Below, piece after piece: positions 1 through 10,410 of a stretch of 64,000 nucleotides of DNA. Under the pieces are notes generated by a model. It was not told the origin of the DNA, made no database searches, and was given only the letters and a program-made list of their open reading frames with translations. Made by a program: the position numbers and the translations under genes. Position 1 is the first letter of the stretch. Each line of letters opens with the position of its first letter. The stretch is from positions 61,322,856 to 61,386,855 of the forward strand of contig NC_089827.1 in assembly GCF_035046505.1 (NCBI RefSeq), given 5' to 3'. The stretch comes from Tiliqua scincoides (lineage: Eukaryota > Chordata > Lepidosauria > Squamata > Scincidae).

Positions 1-3000
1 CATAAGCCGATGTCTTTTTGAGAATAGAGGGTGGCTGGGCTCCAGGGAGCGGTATGTCTTGAATGAGGATGTTGGAGGGCGCATGAGGCATATCTGGCAA
101 GGGGATGCTCTCCACCTCAACATGCTGAGCATTCTGAAAAAAATTAAAGTACCACTTAAGCGGATCTTCAGGAGGATATCAGAATGCACATTGTCCTTGT
201 TTTGTGTAAAAGCATATGAGATTTCTGAAACGTCTCCAGACACTGTATCCCAATTAATACTGGATGGGCAGATCTAGCAAATGAAAGTTACAACAGCAAC
301 CCAAAGCGACAGTAGAAGCTCACAATTGGGAAACCAAGGTTGACATATAAGAGCAACAACACTGACTTATAATCAGCCTTTGCTGAAATAAAGTGAAATA
401 CTCCGAGTGCTGTATAAGCATTATTAAATCAGCCTCTAAGAATTTTACAGCATGAGCTCTAGCAAGCCTTTCAATGCCTAATGCATATCAGGCAGCCAAT
501 AGCACATTTGGGGACTAACATTTAGTTCCTGTAACGCAACTGTGTGGAAGGAACATCATGTAGCAAGTCACAGAAATGCAGTGGCCCAAGCAATGTCAGT
601 CAAGTAGATGAAACCTGAGGTAGGGAACAGCTGGGATTCTCGTGCTGTTCAAGCCATCCAACAGACATGGTGCTGCTCTTCAAGTACCAACCACACTGCG
701 CTGACACATGCAGACTGGGGGTAAGAGGCCATAAAGGAGAAGTGCATATTTGGCACATGATAACTAAGCAAAGGAAATCTGAAAAGCAACTAAAGAACCA
801 GTCTTGCAACATGCAAGCATAATCAAAGGGTAATAGGTAAGCAACAAGGGCAGATACCTTTACAGCATCAAAGTACTGGCTGAGCTGCGACCTCTTCTGT
901 TCATATTCCACCTCGAGCTTGCGCAACTCCTTGAAAATGTCTGGATTCTCCTTCTCATACAGCCGCAGGATGCGCTCAAAAGTCTCACGCAGTTTCTTGC
1001 GTTTGTCCTTTAGCACCTTCTCATTAAGTTGGGGTTGCTGCACTGGGTTAAACTCTAATCAAGAGACAGAAGGATCAGGACAGCCAAATGAAAGCAAAAG
1101 AGAATGTTGCAGGACAAACCTCAAGGTCTTTACTTTCTCTCCCACTTCCCCCACCCCAAACATGTAATGAACATGCCACAAAGCACGCTGTGACAGCATT
1201 AAAGTTTGCAATGCCAACAGGAAGCCCTGTGCTATCCCACCGGCACCAGTGCAGGACCCAGTGTGCACTGCAGCAGATAAGCTCCATACCGAGCAGCCTG
1301 GGGCAGGGGGGAAGGAAGGGGATAGGTGGAAAGGGGCCCAGATCAGCAATACAGGCATGCACCTTATCCTATCCCCCTTCCCAGGTCAGATTCGCTGACA
1401 CAGATTTACTCAAACTTACTCCAGTAATTATGAGGTGCAGGTCCAAGCAGACCCCTAGTCACAGATGTGGCTTCTCTAGGACAAGGGGACACATGTCCCC
1501 ATACCTCGAGGCAACCTGCAAAATTCCCCTGGCCCCACTGCATCAGTGTGGGGGGATTTCAATAGGATTGGGCTGTCAATCTCCTTTCTCTAACACACAA
1601 TACAGTTTCAAATGATGTCTGTCAAATCACATAGGCCCATTTCCTCCTTCTGGCTTTTACTGTGTGCTGCCCTCTCTCCATTCAAGTCTGCAAAAAGGCC
1701 TGCATTCAAACTCACCCATTTCATCCAGTTTTTCCATGTCTCGAATGATTTGCTTGGGATCCTTCATCTTCAGTACTGCTGCTCGGACCATCATACGCTG
1801 CTTCTTGTTCTGAATTCACCAGAAAAGACGACATCGGGGGAACAAAGTTCATTAGAAGTGCAAAATACTGAATAGTGATACATACTAGTAAAAGGCAACA
1901 TACAAACACTTCAAATAAATAGTATTCTTCTATTTAGTTATATCTACAAATCTGACATCATTCTGACAACATAAGGAGGAATATGTTAACAGCCCAGGAT
2001 TTTCCCACTCACAATCTAAAGAGACCACATGAATCTCATGTAACACATACCATGTCTTCACATATTATACTGTCCTCAAATTCCAAGTTTAGTGAAATTT
2101 TTACAGTACTTGTTTTTAACTGGGAAAAGTTTCTCTTTCTCCTCTTTCTTCGGTCAAACAATACAATATTGTAATACTGACCAACTAAAGGAAACGATCT
2201 TCCAACAAATACATAAAACTACAAAAAATTCTTAGGGCAAGGACTAAGAATGCCTCCCTTAAACTTTATGAAACAATTAGACAAGAAAAACAGACCAGTT
2301 CAGATGCCACACTCCCAAAACAACAAAGTGTGATTTGTTGAATTATGAATGTGTTACAAAACTGTGCTGCCCAGCAAATATGCCTGGCTTGTTAGAAAAT
2401 TTCCTGGTTAGTCAAACCACAGCTTACCAGGATGTCCAGGAAACTGCACAAAATGCTCCCCCTAAATGAGGATTGATCCTGATTCACAGGAACCACTCAA
2501 ACCACAGTTCCTCAGTGGCATGGCAACCTATGCAATTTCTAAGGACATTCCTAAATTTTCTTACTTGGAAATTGTCTAAGCCATGCTTGCTGGGGAGGGG
2601 AGAGGAAGCATATGGGCACACAATACATTCCTGTTCTAACTATTGGGCTGCAAATGTGACATCTGAACCAATATCTATTTAAAGGCCCATAAACTAACCA
2701 TTAGCACATACAATAGCATTATCAAGACTTCATTTTAAATCAGGGACATAACAGAGAAGTACAGAACTGCCAGCCTGGGTTTAGCAATAAGGCAATAATC
2801 TCTCACCTTCTTGAGCTCTCTTTTTCGGGCCTCCTTGCCTGCAAAAATACAAACAATCTGAAAAGACCAATCCATTTCAAAGCCAGTGTTGGGAAGCATC
2901 TGGCTGCAATCCTGAACATATTCATTAGAAAGTAAGATTCATAAGACTTATGCATAGCCCACACTCAACTACATTTCGGACCAGTTTGTTTCCCAAGACC

Positions 3001-3864
3001 TTGAAGGTACAAAAGTCTTCCATGCGATTCCAATGGAATCCGATGACATATTCACCCACATGAAGGGAAATGCCAGTAACTGGCAACCCTTTTCTAAGAG
3101 CACTAATTTATGTTTGCCTAAAGGTCAAATCCCACATTACATTTTCTCACACAAAGAGAGAGCCACCAAACAGGAAAATGCACAAACACTAACATATGCC
3201 CCACCAGCAGCATACTTGCAGTAGAAATACACTGCACAGTATTTCTGACATTAACATATGAACATTTTCCTATTGGGTGATTATCACTGGGCAGGAAAAA
3301 TGTTACTTTAGCCTTGCTTAAGCAACACAAACTGCATAATTCATTGTGCTTGAACGTAGTTTGTTCTATTCTCAAATCACTGGACAAAATTGTAACAAAA
3401 CGATTTCAACTACTAGTTACTTGAGTTAAGTTAAAGTACCTCTTACTCCTTTATACTTTTTAGTCAGCCATCCCCAAAGCTGGACTGGATTTCCAGCACA
3501 TATATAGTGGGGGGGAAAGCTGTAAACTACCTCACTTCTAATTAATCATTTAGATGCAGCATTTAGGAAAAAAAAACACAACAAAAGTTCATTTACAAAG
3601 TTAAACCAGGTTTCTCCAGTGCTACATTTCAGATGTCTTCCCCTTGGATATAATAAAACAGCTGCCTTTCTTCTGTGTTATTATTTAATGCAGTGATAAA
3701 ACAATATGTGGCATTATATCTCATACAATGTTGAAAATTTTCAATCATGTATCTCCCTCAAACCTCTGTGCACTTAAAAAGAAACTTTCTGAACACTTAC
3801 GAGCTTGGTCTGTGGGATTCATAAACTTCCCACTCTTGGTGGAAGACGTGGATCTCCGCCCCAT
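1..3864 (-). CDS. WBP11: WBP11, 5' coding exons (gene runs off the left edge)
   Basis: WW-domain-binding protein 11 is a nuclear pre-mRNA splicing factor that binds the WW protein PQBP1 and protein phosphatase 1. Coding exons on the minus strand are 3801-3864 (starts MGRRSTSSTKSGKF), 2807-2838, 1716-1809, 858-1054 and 1-133 (partial). All have GT/AG borders, and their lengths of 64, 32, 94 and 197 nt keep one frame for 129 codons before the last piece begins at NAQHVEVESIPLPDMP. Residues 1-129 are nearly identical to the human protein as I recall it: a basic N-terminus, then a charged helical stretch with RKKLRETFERILRLYEKE. The Pro/Gly-rich C-terminal half, which binds WW domains, lies beyond the window. 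Exon 2 has about 47 nt of 5' UTR and begins at 3911 after an AG acceptor. No break was seen. Identification is very sure. Confidence 0.97.
134..3800. other. WBP11 introns 2-5 (non-coding content)
   Basis: Four introns lie here: 134-857, 1055-1715, 1810-2806 and 2839-3800. The 1055-1715 intron holds a degenerate repeat of the AGCCCAATCC-ended family, with its right end near 1565-1577 and its left end unclear. I see no RNA gene or other coding exon in the rest, only ordinary AT-rich intron sequence. Confidence 0.6.
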
Positions 3865-4181
3865 CTTGACTGTTTATTTCTATCACCGTTCCACTGAATG
3901 AAACTCAACTACTGGGGAATAAAAATCAGCATCATATCAGCAAAGATAAAATGTACTCATTGTACCCTCCCTCCTAAGGTTGCCAATCCTCTAGGATTCA
4001 TGGGGAGGGGGCTCCAGGAATCACTCTCTCCCCAATTGGACTGCTAAAAATAACCCTGGAGATTTTATCAAGGCCTCCCTGACTAAGCATTGGAGAAAAA
4101 TACAATTGCCAGGAAACACATCAGCCAGGGCAACCCAATTCCCCCCCTTCCCCAAAGGACCTCCCTTCTCATAATCTGGAT

Positions 4182-4620
4182 CAGGGGTGTCCAAACTTTT
4201 TGGCAGGAGGGCCACATCATCTCTCTGACACTGTGTTGGGGGCCGAAAATTTACATTTCAAATTTGAATAAATTTACATAAATGAATATATTAGAGATGG
4301 AACTTGTATGAATGAATGAAGGTCTTGCAATAGCTCAAGGTCTATAAATGTCCTTGTACAAAGCAAGGTTAGCCTTTCCTTCACTGCCACTGCTGCATCA
4401 CAGACATGAAACAGCAAGCAGTGGAGGGAACACTTGTCCCACAGCTCATGCAAGAAGTCGAACAGTCATCTTCACACTGAGAGCAGTTGCGTCAGGCCAG
4501 CATGGGCTCCAGCAAGTCTCCAGAGGGCCACATGTTCATTGGAGACTGGGGGCTCCCATGGGCCAGACTGAGTCCCTGAGGGCCACAAGTGGCCCCCGGG
4601 CCGTGGCTTGGACACCCCTG
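4182..4620. mobile_element. hAT MITE, family A, with perfect 8-bp TSD
   Basis: The element starts CAGGGGTGTCCAAACTTT and ends GGACACCCCTG, giving inverted ends of about 15 bp. It is flanked by the exact 8-bp duplication ATCTGGAT at 4174-4181 and 4621-4628. There is no transposase ORF, so it is a non-autonomous hAT element of 439 bp. A second copy of the family lies at 58455-58901. Confidence 0.9.
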
Positions 4621-4653
4621 ATCTGGATCAACAGCTGTGGAGACAAACTAGTA

Positions 4654-4983
4654 CAGTGTTTCTCAATACTTGCCCCCCACTGTACCACTTCACATGGTCC
4701 ACCAATCAGACATACCATCTGAATTAACTGGTGATGACATCAACACCGATTATTATTTCTGGGTTCAGAGGTCAGATGCAATGTTACCAACACCAATAAG
4801 AGTCTCAGAACGGATGGGAGGGCTTTTTCGAGAGTGGAAAAGCACACTTTGGAGCTCTGCCTGCCAAGCCAAGCCTCCTACCACTGTGTGTTGCATTATG
4901 TTTAGCTGCTGGGCAGCAGGTGTCCAGGGGTCCTGCGAGTACCACCAAACACCACCTGAAGTAACACTAGTTGAGAAACACTG
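4654..4983. mobile_element. hAT MITE, family B
   Basis: The ends are CAGTGTTTCTCAA and TTGAGAAACACTG. The 8-bp flanks AACTAGTA (4646-4653) and AAATAGTA (4984-4991) match at 7 of 8 bases. It is non-coding and belongs to a different family from its two neighbours. Confidence 0.85.
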
Positions 4984-5029
4984 AAATAGTATAAGACAAG
5001 ATACAATGATCATAACTGTTACTTTAGAG

Positions 5030-5341
5030 CAGGGGTTTCAAAACCCCAGCCCGGGGGCCAGATGTGGCCCGCAGTGAGCCTCTATTTGGCCCACAGCCAG
5101 CCTCTTGTCCCCTGAAAGCCTCTGGCCCACTCAACTGAACATGACTAGAGCTGTGCTCTGATTGCATCTGAAGAATGTTCTGAGGGCCGGAGAGGCTGAG
5201 TGAATGAGCCCACTCATTCATACATCTAAGTTCCATCTTTAATTTATTTATTTAAATTTTATATTTATATTTTTTCCCCAGCCCTCAGCACTGCACCAGG
5301 TATTTCATGCGGCCCTCTGGCCAAAAGTTTGGCAACCCCTG
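5030..5341. mobile_element. hAT MITE, family C, with perfect 8-bp TSD
   Basis: The element starts CAGGGGTTTCAAAACCCC and ends GGCAACCCCTG. It is flanked by exact CTTTAGAG copies at 5022-5029 and 5342-5349. It is non-coding, and its interior carries a short run of TTTA-type repeats. Confidence 0.9.
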
Positions 5342-5349
5342 CTTTAGAG

Positions 5350-5757
5350 CAGTGATTCCCAAACTGTGGGTCAGGGTCCACTGATGGGTCGTCACCTGAC
5401 TTTGGGTGGGTCAGGAAGCCCCAAGCAGAGTCTCCAATAAAAACACTGGTGATGGAAAGATCAGATAACCAAGTGCCTCAAACCCAATTCAAAAATCAGA
5501 TTGCTGCTAATTGCGCTGCAAAGACCTCAGATCCTGCAATTTCCAAGAACTCAGCTCCTACAGTTTGCAAGCTTGGGTAAATAGAGAGAGATAAAACTTG
5601 GAGCATCTGTTTTCTGCTTATTACTCCTTATAAATAAACAAATTAGGTCTTTCCAGATCTCTTTTTCACCCAAGTCTCATAAACCTACACCAGGTGGATA
5701 CGGACAGAGTGCCATATTAAAAAGTGGGTCCCAGTATTAAAAAGTTTGGGAAGCACA
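5350..5757. mobile_element. hAT MITE, family D, abutting family C
   Basis: The ends are CAGTGATTCCCAAACTGTGG and AGTTTGGGAAGCAC. The left end begins on the base after the right-hand CTTTAGAG duplication of the previous element. The right flank GTCTAGAG matches that octamer at 6 of 8 bases, so this element probably used the same octamer as its target. The exact right end is uncertain by 1-2 bases. Confidence 0.7.
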
Positions 5758-5831
5758 GTCTAGAGGCTGAAGCATTCTTTGTGCATTCTTTGTTGCTGTG
5801 TTCAAGTTCAGGTCATGCTGCATTAGTAAAG

Positions 5832-6142
5832 TAAGAACAGGCACTGCTGGATCAGGCCAAGCACCCACCGCGTCCAGCTTCCTGCACCCCACAGTAGCCC
5901 ACCAGGTGCCGTAGGGAGACCACAAGAGACCTGCGTCCCATTGCCACTCCCTTGCACCTGGCATCCTCAGGGAGCCTACTTCTGAAATCAGGAGGCTGCA
6001 GAGACCCATCACGGCTTGCCACCCACGATGGGCGTTTCCTCCAGAAATCTGTGCAGCCCCCTCTTAAAGGCTTCCAGGCCAGATGCCGCCCCCACACCCT
6101 GTGGCAGGGAGTTCCACAGACCCACGACAGGCTGAGTAAAGC
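5832..6142 (-). mobile_element. CR1 LINE 3' fragment
   Basis: Read on the minus strand, this is the common reptile CR1 3' end: the end of the reverse transcriptase reading frame (TPLKRGLDRFLEE-type) followed by a short 3' UTR and a single remnant of the TTCTTATG-type tail. It is heavily 5' truncated and lies in WBP11 intron 1 beside the CpG island. Related copies are at 22678-23287, 44236-44364 and 54637-54930. Confidence 0.85.
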
Positions 6143-6294
6143 TGCAGAGCAGACGCAGATACACACCCACAGCTCAGCATGACCATCGCCCCCCCCCCCC
6201 CGTCAGCAGCAGCAACAGCTGATGCCCAGGAAGCCGAGAGAAGGGCCGCATCCCCGCCGGAGAGCGCACAGAGGGGCTTCTCCCCGCCACTCAC

Positions 6295-6455
6295 CCGTCC
6301 CGCTGCCTGGCGCGGAGGCCGAGCGCAGAAGCGGAGCCCACACACGCAGGGGGAGGCCCTCCGCGGGAGCCCTACAGCGCCTGCCGCCTCGCCGCCATCT
6401 TGGAAGCCCGCACGATCCCGCCGCCGCCGCCACAGAGACCCGGGAGGGTAGAAGG
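6295..6455 (-). other. WBP11: WBP11 non-coding exon 1 (5' UTR)
   Basis: On the minus strand a GC-rich segment ends at a good donor (GTGAGT, complement of 6289-6294), so the last exon base is 6295. It pairs with the acceptor that opens exon 2 at 3911. The upstream limit, the transcription start, cannot be fixed from sequence; 6455 is a guess inside the CpG island. Human WBP11 also has a non-coding first exon, which supports this. Confidence 0.65.
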
Positions 6456-6639
6456 GCGCACCACAGGCACTTCCGGTTGACGTCCTCGAAAGCCGTCATC
6501 GGTCCTCCAAGGGAAGGAAATGGGGTCGCTGTGGGGGATATAGAGAGAGGCAAGGTGTAGACTCACACAACTGGACCCTTCGGGTAGCGCTGCGAGCTCT
6601 GTCAGTGGCAGGGCTGGAAAGTCTTCCGGAGACGGAGTT

Positions 6640-6955
6640 ACACGCATAGGATTGGGCTCTAAGGCTGCAATCCAAGCCACACTTACCTGGGAGTAAGCAC
6701 CACTGACTGCAATGGGACTTACTTCTGATGAACTTACCTGATGCACCAGGTAAGTTACTTTTCCTCCAGAAATCTGTCCATACCATCACCACATCCTGTG
6801 GCAGGGAGTTCCACAGACCTTTCTTCCAGAAGTCTGTCCACTCCCCCTTTGAAGGCCTCTAGGCCAGATGCCATCACCACATCCTGTGGCAAGGGGTTCC
6901 ACAGGCTAATCATACGCTGGGTAAAGAAATACATTCTTTTGTCTGTCCTGAGATA
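6640..6955. mobile_element. Palindromic MITE pieces and two CR1 fragments within the promoter region
   Basis: From 6640 to 6658 there is the right end of a palindromic MITE (CATAGGATTGGGCT). From 6663 to about 6730 there is the left and central part of another copy (ACTTACCTGGGAGTAAG and its partner). Two overlapping minus-strand CR1 pieces follow at about 6756-6817 and 6818-6955. Both contain the CACCACATCCTGTGGCA segment, so they came from separate insertions or a small duplication. Confidence 0.7.
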
Positions 6956-7083
6956 TCAACTGTGCATTGCAGAGCTTTCAAAGGCCTTTCAGCCTCTCAG
7001 GAAAAAATGGAACCCCTATCTAGCCACAAGATGCATCACTCTAGCTTGTTCTTATCTCTGTGGTGCGTGGCGGGTCTATCACC

Positions 7084-7118
7084 ATGGCCACGACAGAGCG
7101 CCCCGATGCTGCCCTCGC
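7084..7118 (+). CDS. Candidate first coding exon of C12orf60 (unconfirmed)
   Basis: An ATG in strong context (ACCATGG) opens a frame MATTERPDAAL plus two bases, which stops at a good donor (GTGAGC, 7119-7124). Joining it to the acceptor at 17476 completes an Ala codon and runs in frame into AAKTPLEMLSMFG, the start of the C12orf60-like frame. The combined length, 35 + 802 nt, is exactly 279 codons. It lies in the CpG block facing away from WBP11, where the human gene begins. In human the protein seems to start nearer the second-exon methionines, so this exon could instead be 5' UTR. This is inference from phase and position only. Confidence 0.4.
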
Positions 7119-7352
7119 GTGAGCCCGCGACTTCCTTTTTCCCGTTCCTTTCCGCTAGGCGACTCGAACGGTTCGTCCCTCTGGCCTCGGAGAGTTGGCG
7201 CCTCTATGGTTAGGCGCGAGGAGAGGCGGGGCCTGACGCAGATTGTGGAAAGAGGCAGGGTGGGGGCTGGACGGGTGTGGAGAAGCGTGAGGCCGGGAAG
7301 GGTCACCAGGTGGCGCTCGCCTGCTGGTTCTCAGAGCGCCAAGCGTTTGGTT

Positions 7353-8938
7353 TCAAACCAGACAGGGGTGACTGCAACAACTACCGCGGCATCTCTCTCC
7401 TTAGCGTTGTAGGAAAGCTGTTTGCCCGAGTTGTACTAAAGAGGCTCCAGGTACTTGCAGAGAGCGTCTATCCAGAATCGCAGTGTGGATTCCGAGCCAA
7501 CAGGTCCACCACTGATATGGTATTCTCCCTTAGACAACTGCAGGAGAAATGCAGAGAACAACGACAGCCACTCTTTATAGCCTTCATAGATCTCACAAAG
7601 GCTTTCGACCTGGTCAGCAGAGACGGCCTCTTCAAGATTCTCCCCAAGATTGGATGTCCACCCAGGCTCCTCAGCATCATCAGATCTTTCCACAAGGACA
7701 TGAAGGGCACTGTTGTCTTCGATGGCTCCACATCAGACCCTTTTGACATCCGAAGCGGAGTGAAGCAGGGCTGTGTTCTTGCGCCAACCTTGTTTGGGAT
7801 TTTCTTCGCTGTCCTGCTGAAGCAGGCCTTTGGAACTGCAACAGAAGGCATCTATCTCCGGACCAGATCAGACGGAAAGCTCTTCAACCTCTCCAGACTG
7901 AGAGCAAAATCCAAAGTCCAGCTAAAATGTCTGCGTGACTTCCTCTTTGCCGACGATGCAGCTGTCACTACCCACTCTGCCAAAGATCTCCAGCAGCTCA
8001 TGGATCGTTTTAGCAAGGCCTGCCAAGATTTTGGACTGACAATCAGCCTGAAGAAAACACAGGTCATGGTTCAGGATGTGGACTCACCTCCCTGCATTAC
8101 AATCTCTGAGCATGAACTGGAGGTTGTCCATGACTTTGTGTACCTTGGCTCAACGATCTCCAAGACTCATTCTCTCGATACCGAGCTAAACAAGCGCATC
8201 GGTAAAGCAGCTACCACGTTTTCCAGACTCACAAAGAGAGTCTGGTCCAACAAGAAGCTGACGGAACATACCAAGATCCAGGTCTACAGAGCTTGGTCTC
8301 AGAGTCCTGAGTACACTTCTGTACTGCAGCGAGTCATGGACTCTTCGCTCACAACAGGAGAGGAAACTGAGCGCTTTCCACATGCGCTGCCTCCGACGCA
8401 TCCTCGGCATCACCTGGCAGGACAAAGTTCCAAACAACACAGTCCTGGAACGTGCTGGAATCCCTAGCATGTATTCACTGCTGAAACAGAGACGCCTGCG
8501 TTGGCTTGGTCATGTCGTGAGAATGGATGATGGCCGGATCCCAAAGGATCTCCTCTATGGAGAACTCGTGCAAGGAAAGCGCCCTACAGGCAGACCACAG
8601 CTGCGATACAAGGACATCTGCAAGAGGGATCTGAAGGCCTTAGGGATGGACCTCAACAAGTGGGAAACCCTGGCCTCTGAGCGGCCCGCTTGGAGGCAGG
8701 CTGTGCAGCATGGCCTTTCCCAGTTTGAAGAGACACTTTGCCAACAGTCTGAGACTAAGAGGCAAAGAAGGAAGGCCCATAGCCAGGGAGTCAGACCAGG
8801 GACAGACTGCACTTGCTCCTGGTGTGGAAGGGATTGTCACTCCCGGATTGGCCTTTTCAGCCACACTAGACGCTGTGCCAGAACCACCTTTCAGAGCGCG
8901 ATACCATAGTCTTTCGAGACTGAAGGTTGCCAATACAA
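7353..8938 (+). mobile_element. 5'-truncated LINE with reverse transcriptase and C-terminal zinc finger, 12-bp TSD
   Basis: The element is flanked by exact copies of AAGCGTTTGGTT at 7341-7352 and 8939-8950. It starts inside the reverse transcriptase domain (DCNNYRGISLLSVVGKL). It carries the FADD catalytic motif, the thumb region (FVYLGSTISKTHSLDTEL), then GITWQDKVPNN and RRLRWLGHVVRMDDGRIP. It ends with a Cys/His finger, CSWCGRDCHSRIGLFSHTRRC being 21 residues from 8816. The frame shifts once near 8290-8390, so it is dead. The endonuclease is missing. The C-terminus is unlike CR1, L1 or L2, and I cannot assign the clade with certainty. The 3' tail (ATACCATAGTCTTTCGAGAC, continuing CTGAAGGTTGCCAA) is shared with the 5S-derived SINEs of this window. 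Confidence 0.92.
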
Positions 8939-9029
8939 AGCGTTTGGTTAAGGCTGTTTGAAAGGGGCTTTCCCAGACCAAAGGGAAAGCTGCATCAGGC
9001 AGCTGAGTCAGCTGCATCAGGCATTCCAT

Positions 9030-9207
9030 TGGTGGAGCAGAAGAGAGCCACCACAATGGTTACTGGGCCGGGGCACCTCCCTGGTGAGGAAAGGCTGCAG
9101 CATCGGGGCTCTTCAGTTCTTTTCCCTCTGACACAACACCAGAACCAGGGGACACCCACTAAAATGGAGTGCCTGTGGAACTCCTTGCCACAGGATATGG
9201 TGATAGA
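9030..9207 (+). mobile_element. CR1 LINE fragment with internal deletion
   Basis: The plus strand encodes recognisable CR1 C-terminal pieces (RATTMVTGPGHLPGEERL, then TPTKMECLWNSLPQDMV) that are separated by more residues in intact CR1. It is therefore an internally deleted, old copy. Confidence 0.75.
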
Positions 9208-9329
9208 GTGAATAGAGGGATGTTCTTTTGAGCAGCAGACCACCCCCAGCCCTGTGCCCCGGGGCAAAGTTCTGCAATGGCATCCCCCCGCAGGCTGTCG
9301 CCACTTCCCACATGAAAATTTGCCCCCCC

Positions 9330-9480
9330 CTCACCTGAGGCTCATGGAACCTTGCACGACCCAAGTCTACATCAGAGAAGCCCCTCTGAGGTTCCCCGAA
9401 GCTATAAACTGTGCTTCTGGGAAACCAGAAGCACAGTTTCCGACCCCATTGGGAGCCTCAGAGAGGTTTCCACAGGGTCC
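9330..9480. repeat. Hairpin-forming palindromic repeat
   Basis: A perfect 15-bp inverted repeat, AAACTGTGCTTCTGG (9406-9420) and its complement (9425-9439), closes on a GAAA loop. Weaker outer pairing (CTCTGAGG with CCTCAGAG) extends it to about 100 bp. It looks like the core of a palindromic MITE; no target duplication was identified. Confidence 0.5.
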
Positions 9481-9535
9481 TAGAGGCTCGTGCCTGGGGC
9501 ATTTGCCCCATCAAACTTAATGGCACATCCGCAAC

Positions 9536-9895
9536 CGGTTATTTTCCCTCTCATACAACACCAGAAACAAGGGGAATCCACTAAAATTGAGGGTCTGTGG
9601 AACTCCTTGCCACAGGATGTGGTGATGACATCTGGCCTAGATATCCTTAAAAGGGAATTGGACCGGTTTATGGAGGAAAAGTCTACCACAGGTTACAAGC
9701 CATGATGGTTATATGCAACCTCGTGGTTCTAGAAGTAGGCTATATCTGAGTACCATATGCAAGAAAGTAGCACCAGGATGCAGGTGTCTTCTCTTCTGTG
9801 CTTCCTGAGGCATCTGGTGGGCCACTGTGAGGAACAGGAAGCTGGACTAGATGGGCCCTTGGTCTGTTCCAGCAGGGCTTATGTTCTTATTTGTG
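9536..9895 (+). mobile_element. CR1 LINE 3' fragment
   Basis: The frame gives the typical CR1 end (GLWNSLPQDVVMTSGLDILK, then RELDRFMEEKSTTGYKP), followed by the 3' UTR and a decayed TTATGTTCTTA tail. A G-run follows at 9895-9906. Confidence 0.85.
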
Positions 9896-10311
9896 GGGGG
9901 GGGGGGCAGCTGGGGCACCCATCTCTGTCCACCTACCTGCCTCCACTGCTCCTCCTCCTCCTCCCCCCACTCCCTTAGCCTTCAAGTGTGTCTGAGAAAA
10001 GCACCTTTCAAGGGCTCTGGTCCCAGTCTTCTCAAGGCTTTAAAGATTAACAGCACTATGCTATGCATACTTGCTGAAAGGAAAGTTGCACTAAGCTCTG
10101 TGAGGCTGACCTCTAGATAAGTGTGCAGAGAACTGCAGCTGAAGATCAGAGTGTGAATTGAACAGACACATGGGGAGCCACTGATATATTAAGCGGCATT
10201 AAGACCAGCATCGCATGGTCAGAACAGCTCCTGGTCAAAAATCTGGCTATCTTGTCCTAAATCAGTCAAAGTCTCTGAGCTGTCGTCAGCCCCCTTTTGC
10301 AGTGATCTAAC

Positions 10312-10410
10312 ATGTTTAGACTGCAAGCCATTTTGGGGCAGGGAGCCATTTAGTTGTCTCTCTAAACCGCTTTGTGAACTTTAGTTGTTGTTGAAAAGCA
10401 GTGTAAAGAG
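10312..10410 (+). mobile_element. L2-like LINE/SINE tail
   Basis: The segment contains AAGCCATTTTGGGGCAGGGA and AAACCGCTTTGTGAACTTT, a 3' tail also seen at 45150-45272 and, in reverse, at 10641-10925. It probably comes from an L2-type element or a SINE that uses its tail. Confidence 0.55.

Larger units (their letters stand above)
6200..7340. promoter_or_regulatory. Split CpG island, probable bidirectional promoter of WBP11 and C12orf60
   Basis: Two CpG-dense blocks, about 6200-6475 and 7083-7340, flank roughly 600 bp of CpG-poor sequence. That middle part contains two pieces of a palindromic MITE (about 6640-6730) and two CR1 fragments (about 6756-6955). WBP11 exon 1 leaves the left block on the minus strand. 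In human, C12orf60 starts beside WBP11 and runs the other way, and the right block holds a plausible C12orf60 first exon. I infer one ancestral island that was split by repeat insertion. No TATA box was seen, as expected for a CpG promoter. Confidence 0.6.

Noticed and set aside
1088-1615. 175-codon plus-strand frame in a WBP11 intron
   Set aside because: It overlaps a decayed repeat, has no similarity and no splice context.
6179-6560. Overlapping long open frames in both strands of the CpG island
   Set aside because: GC-rich sequence lacks stop codons by composition; the frames are Arg/Pro/Ala-rich without similarity, and the stretch is explained as WBP11 exon 1 and promoter.
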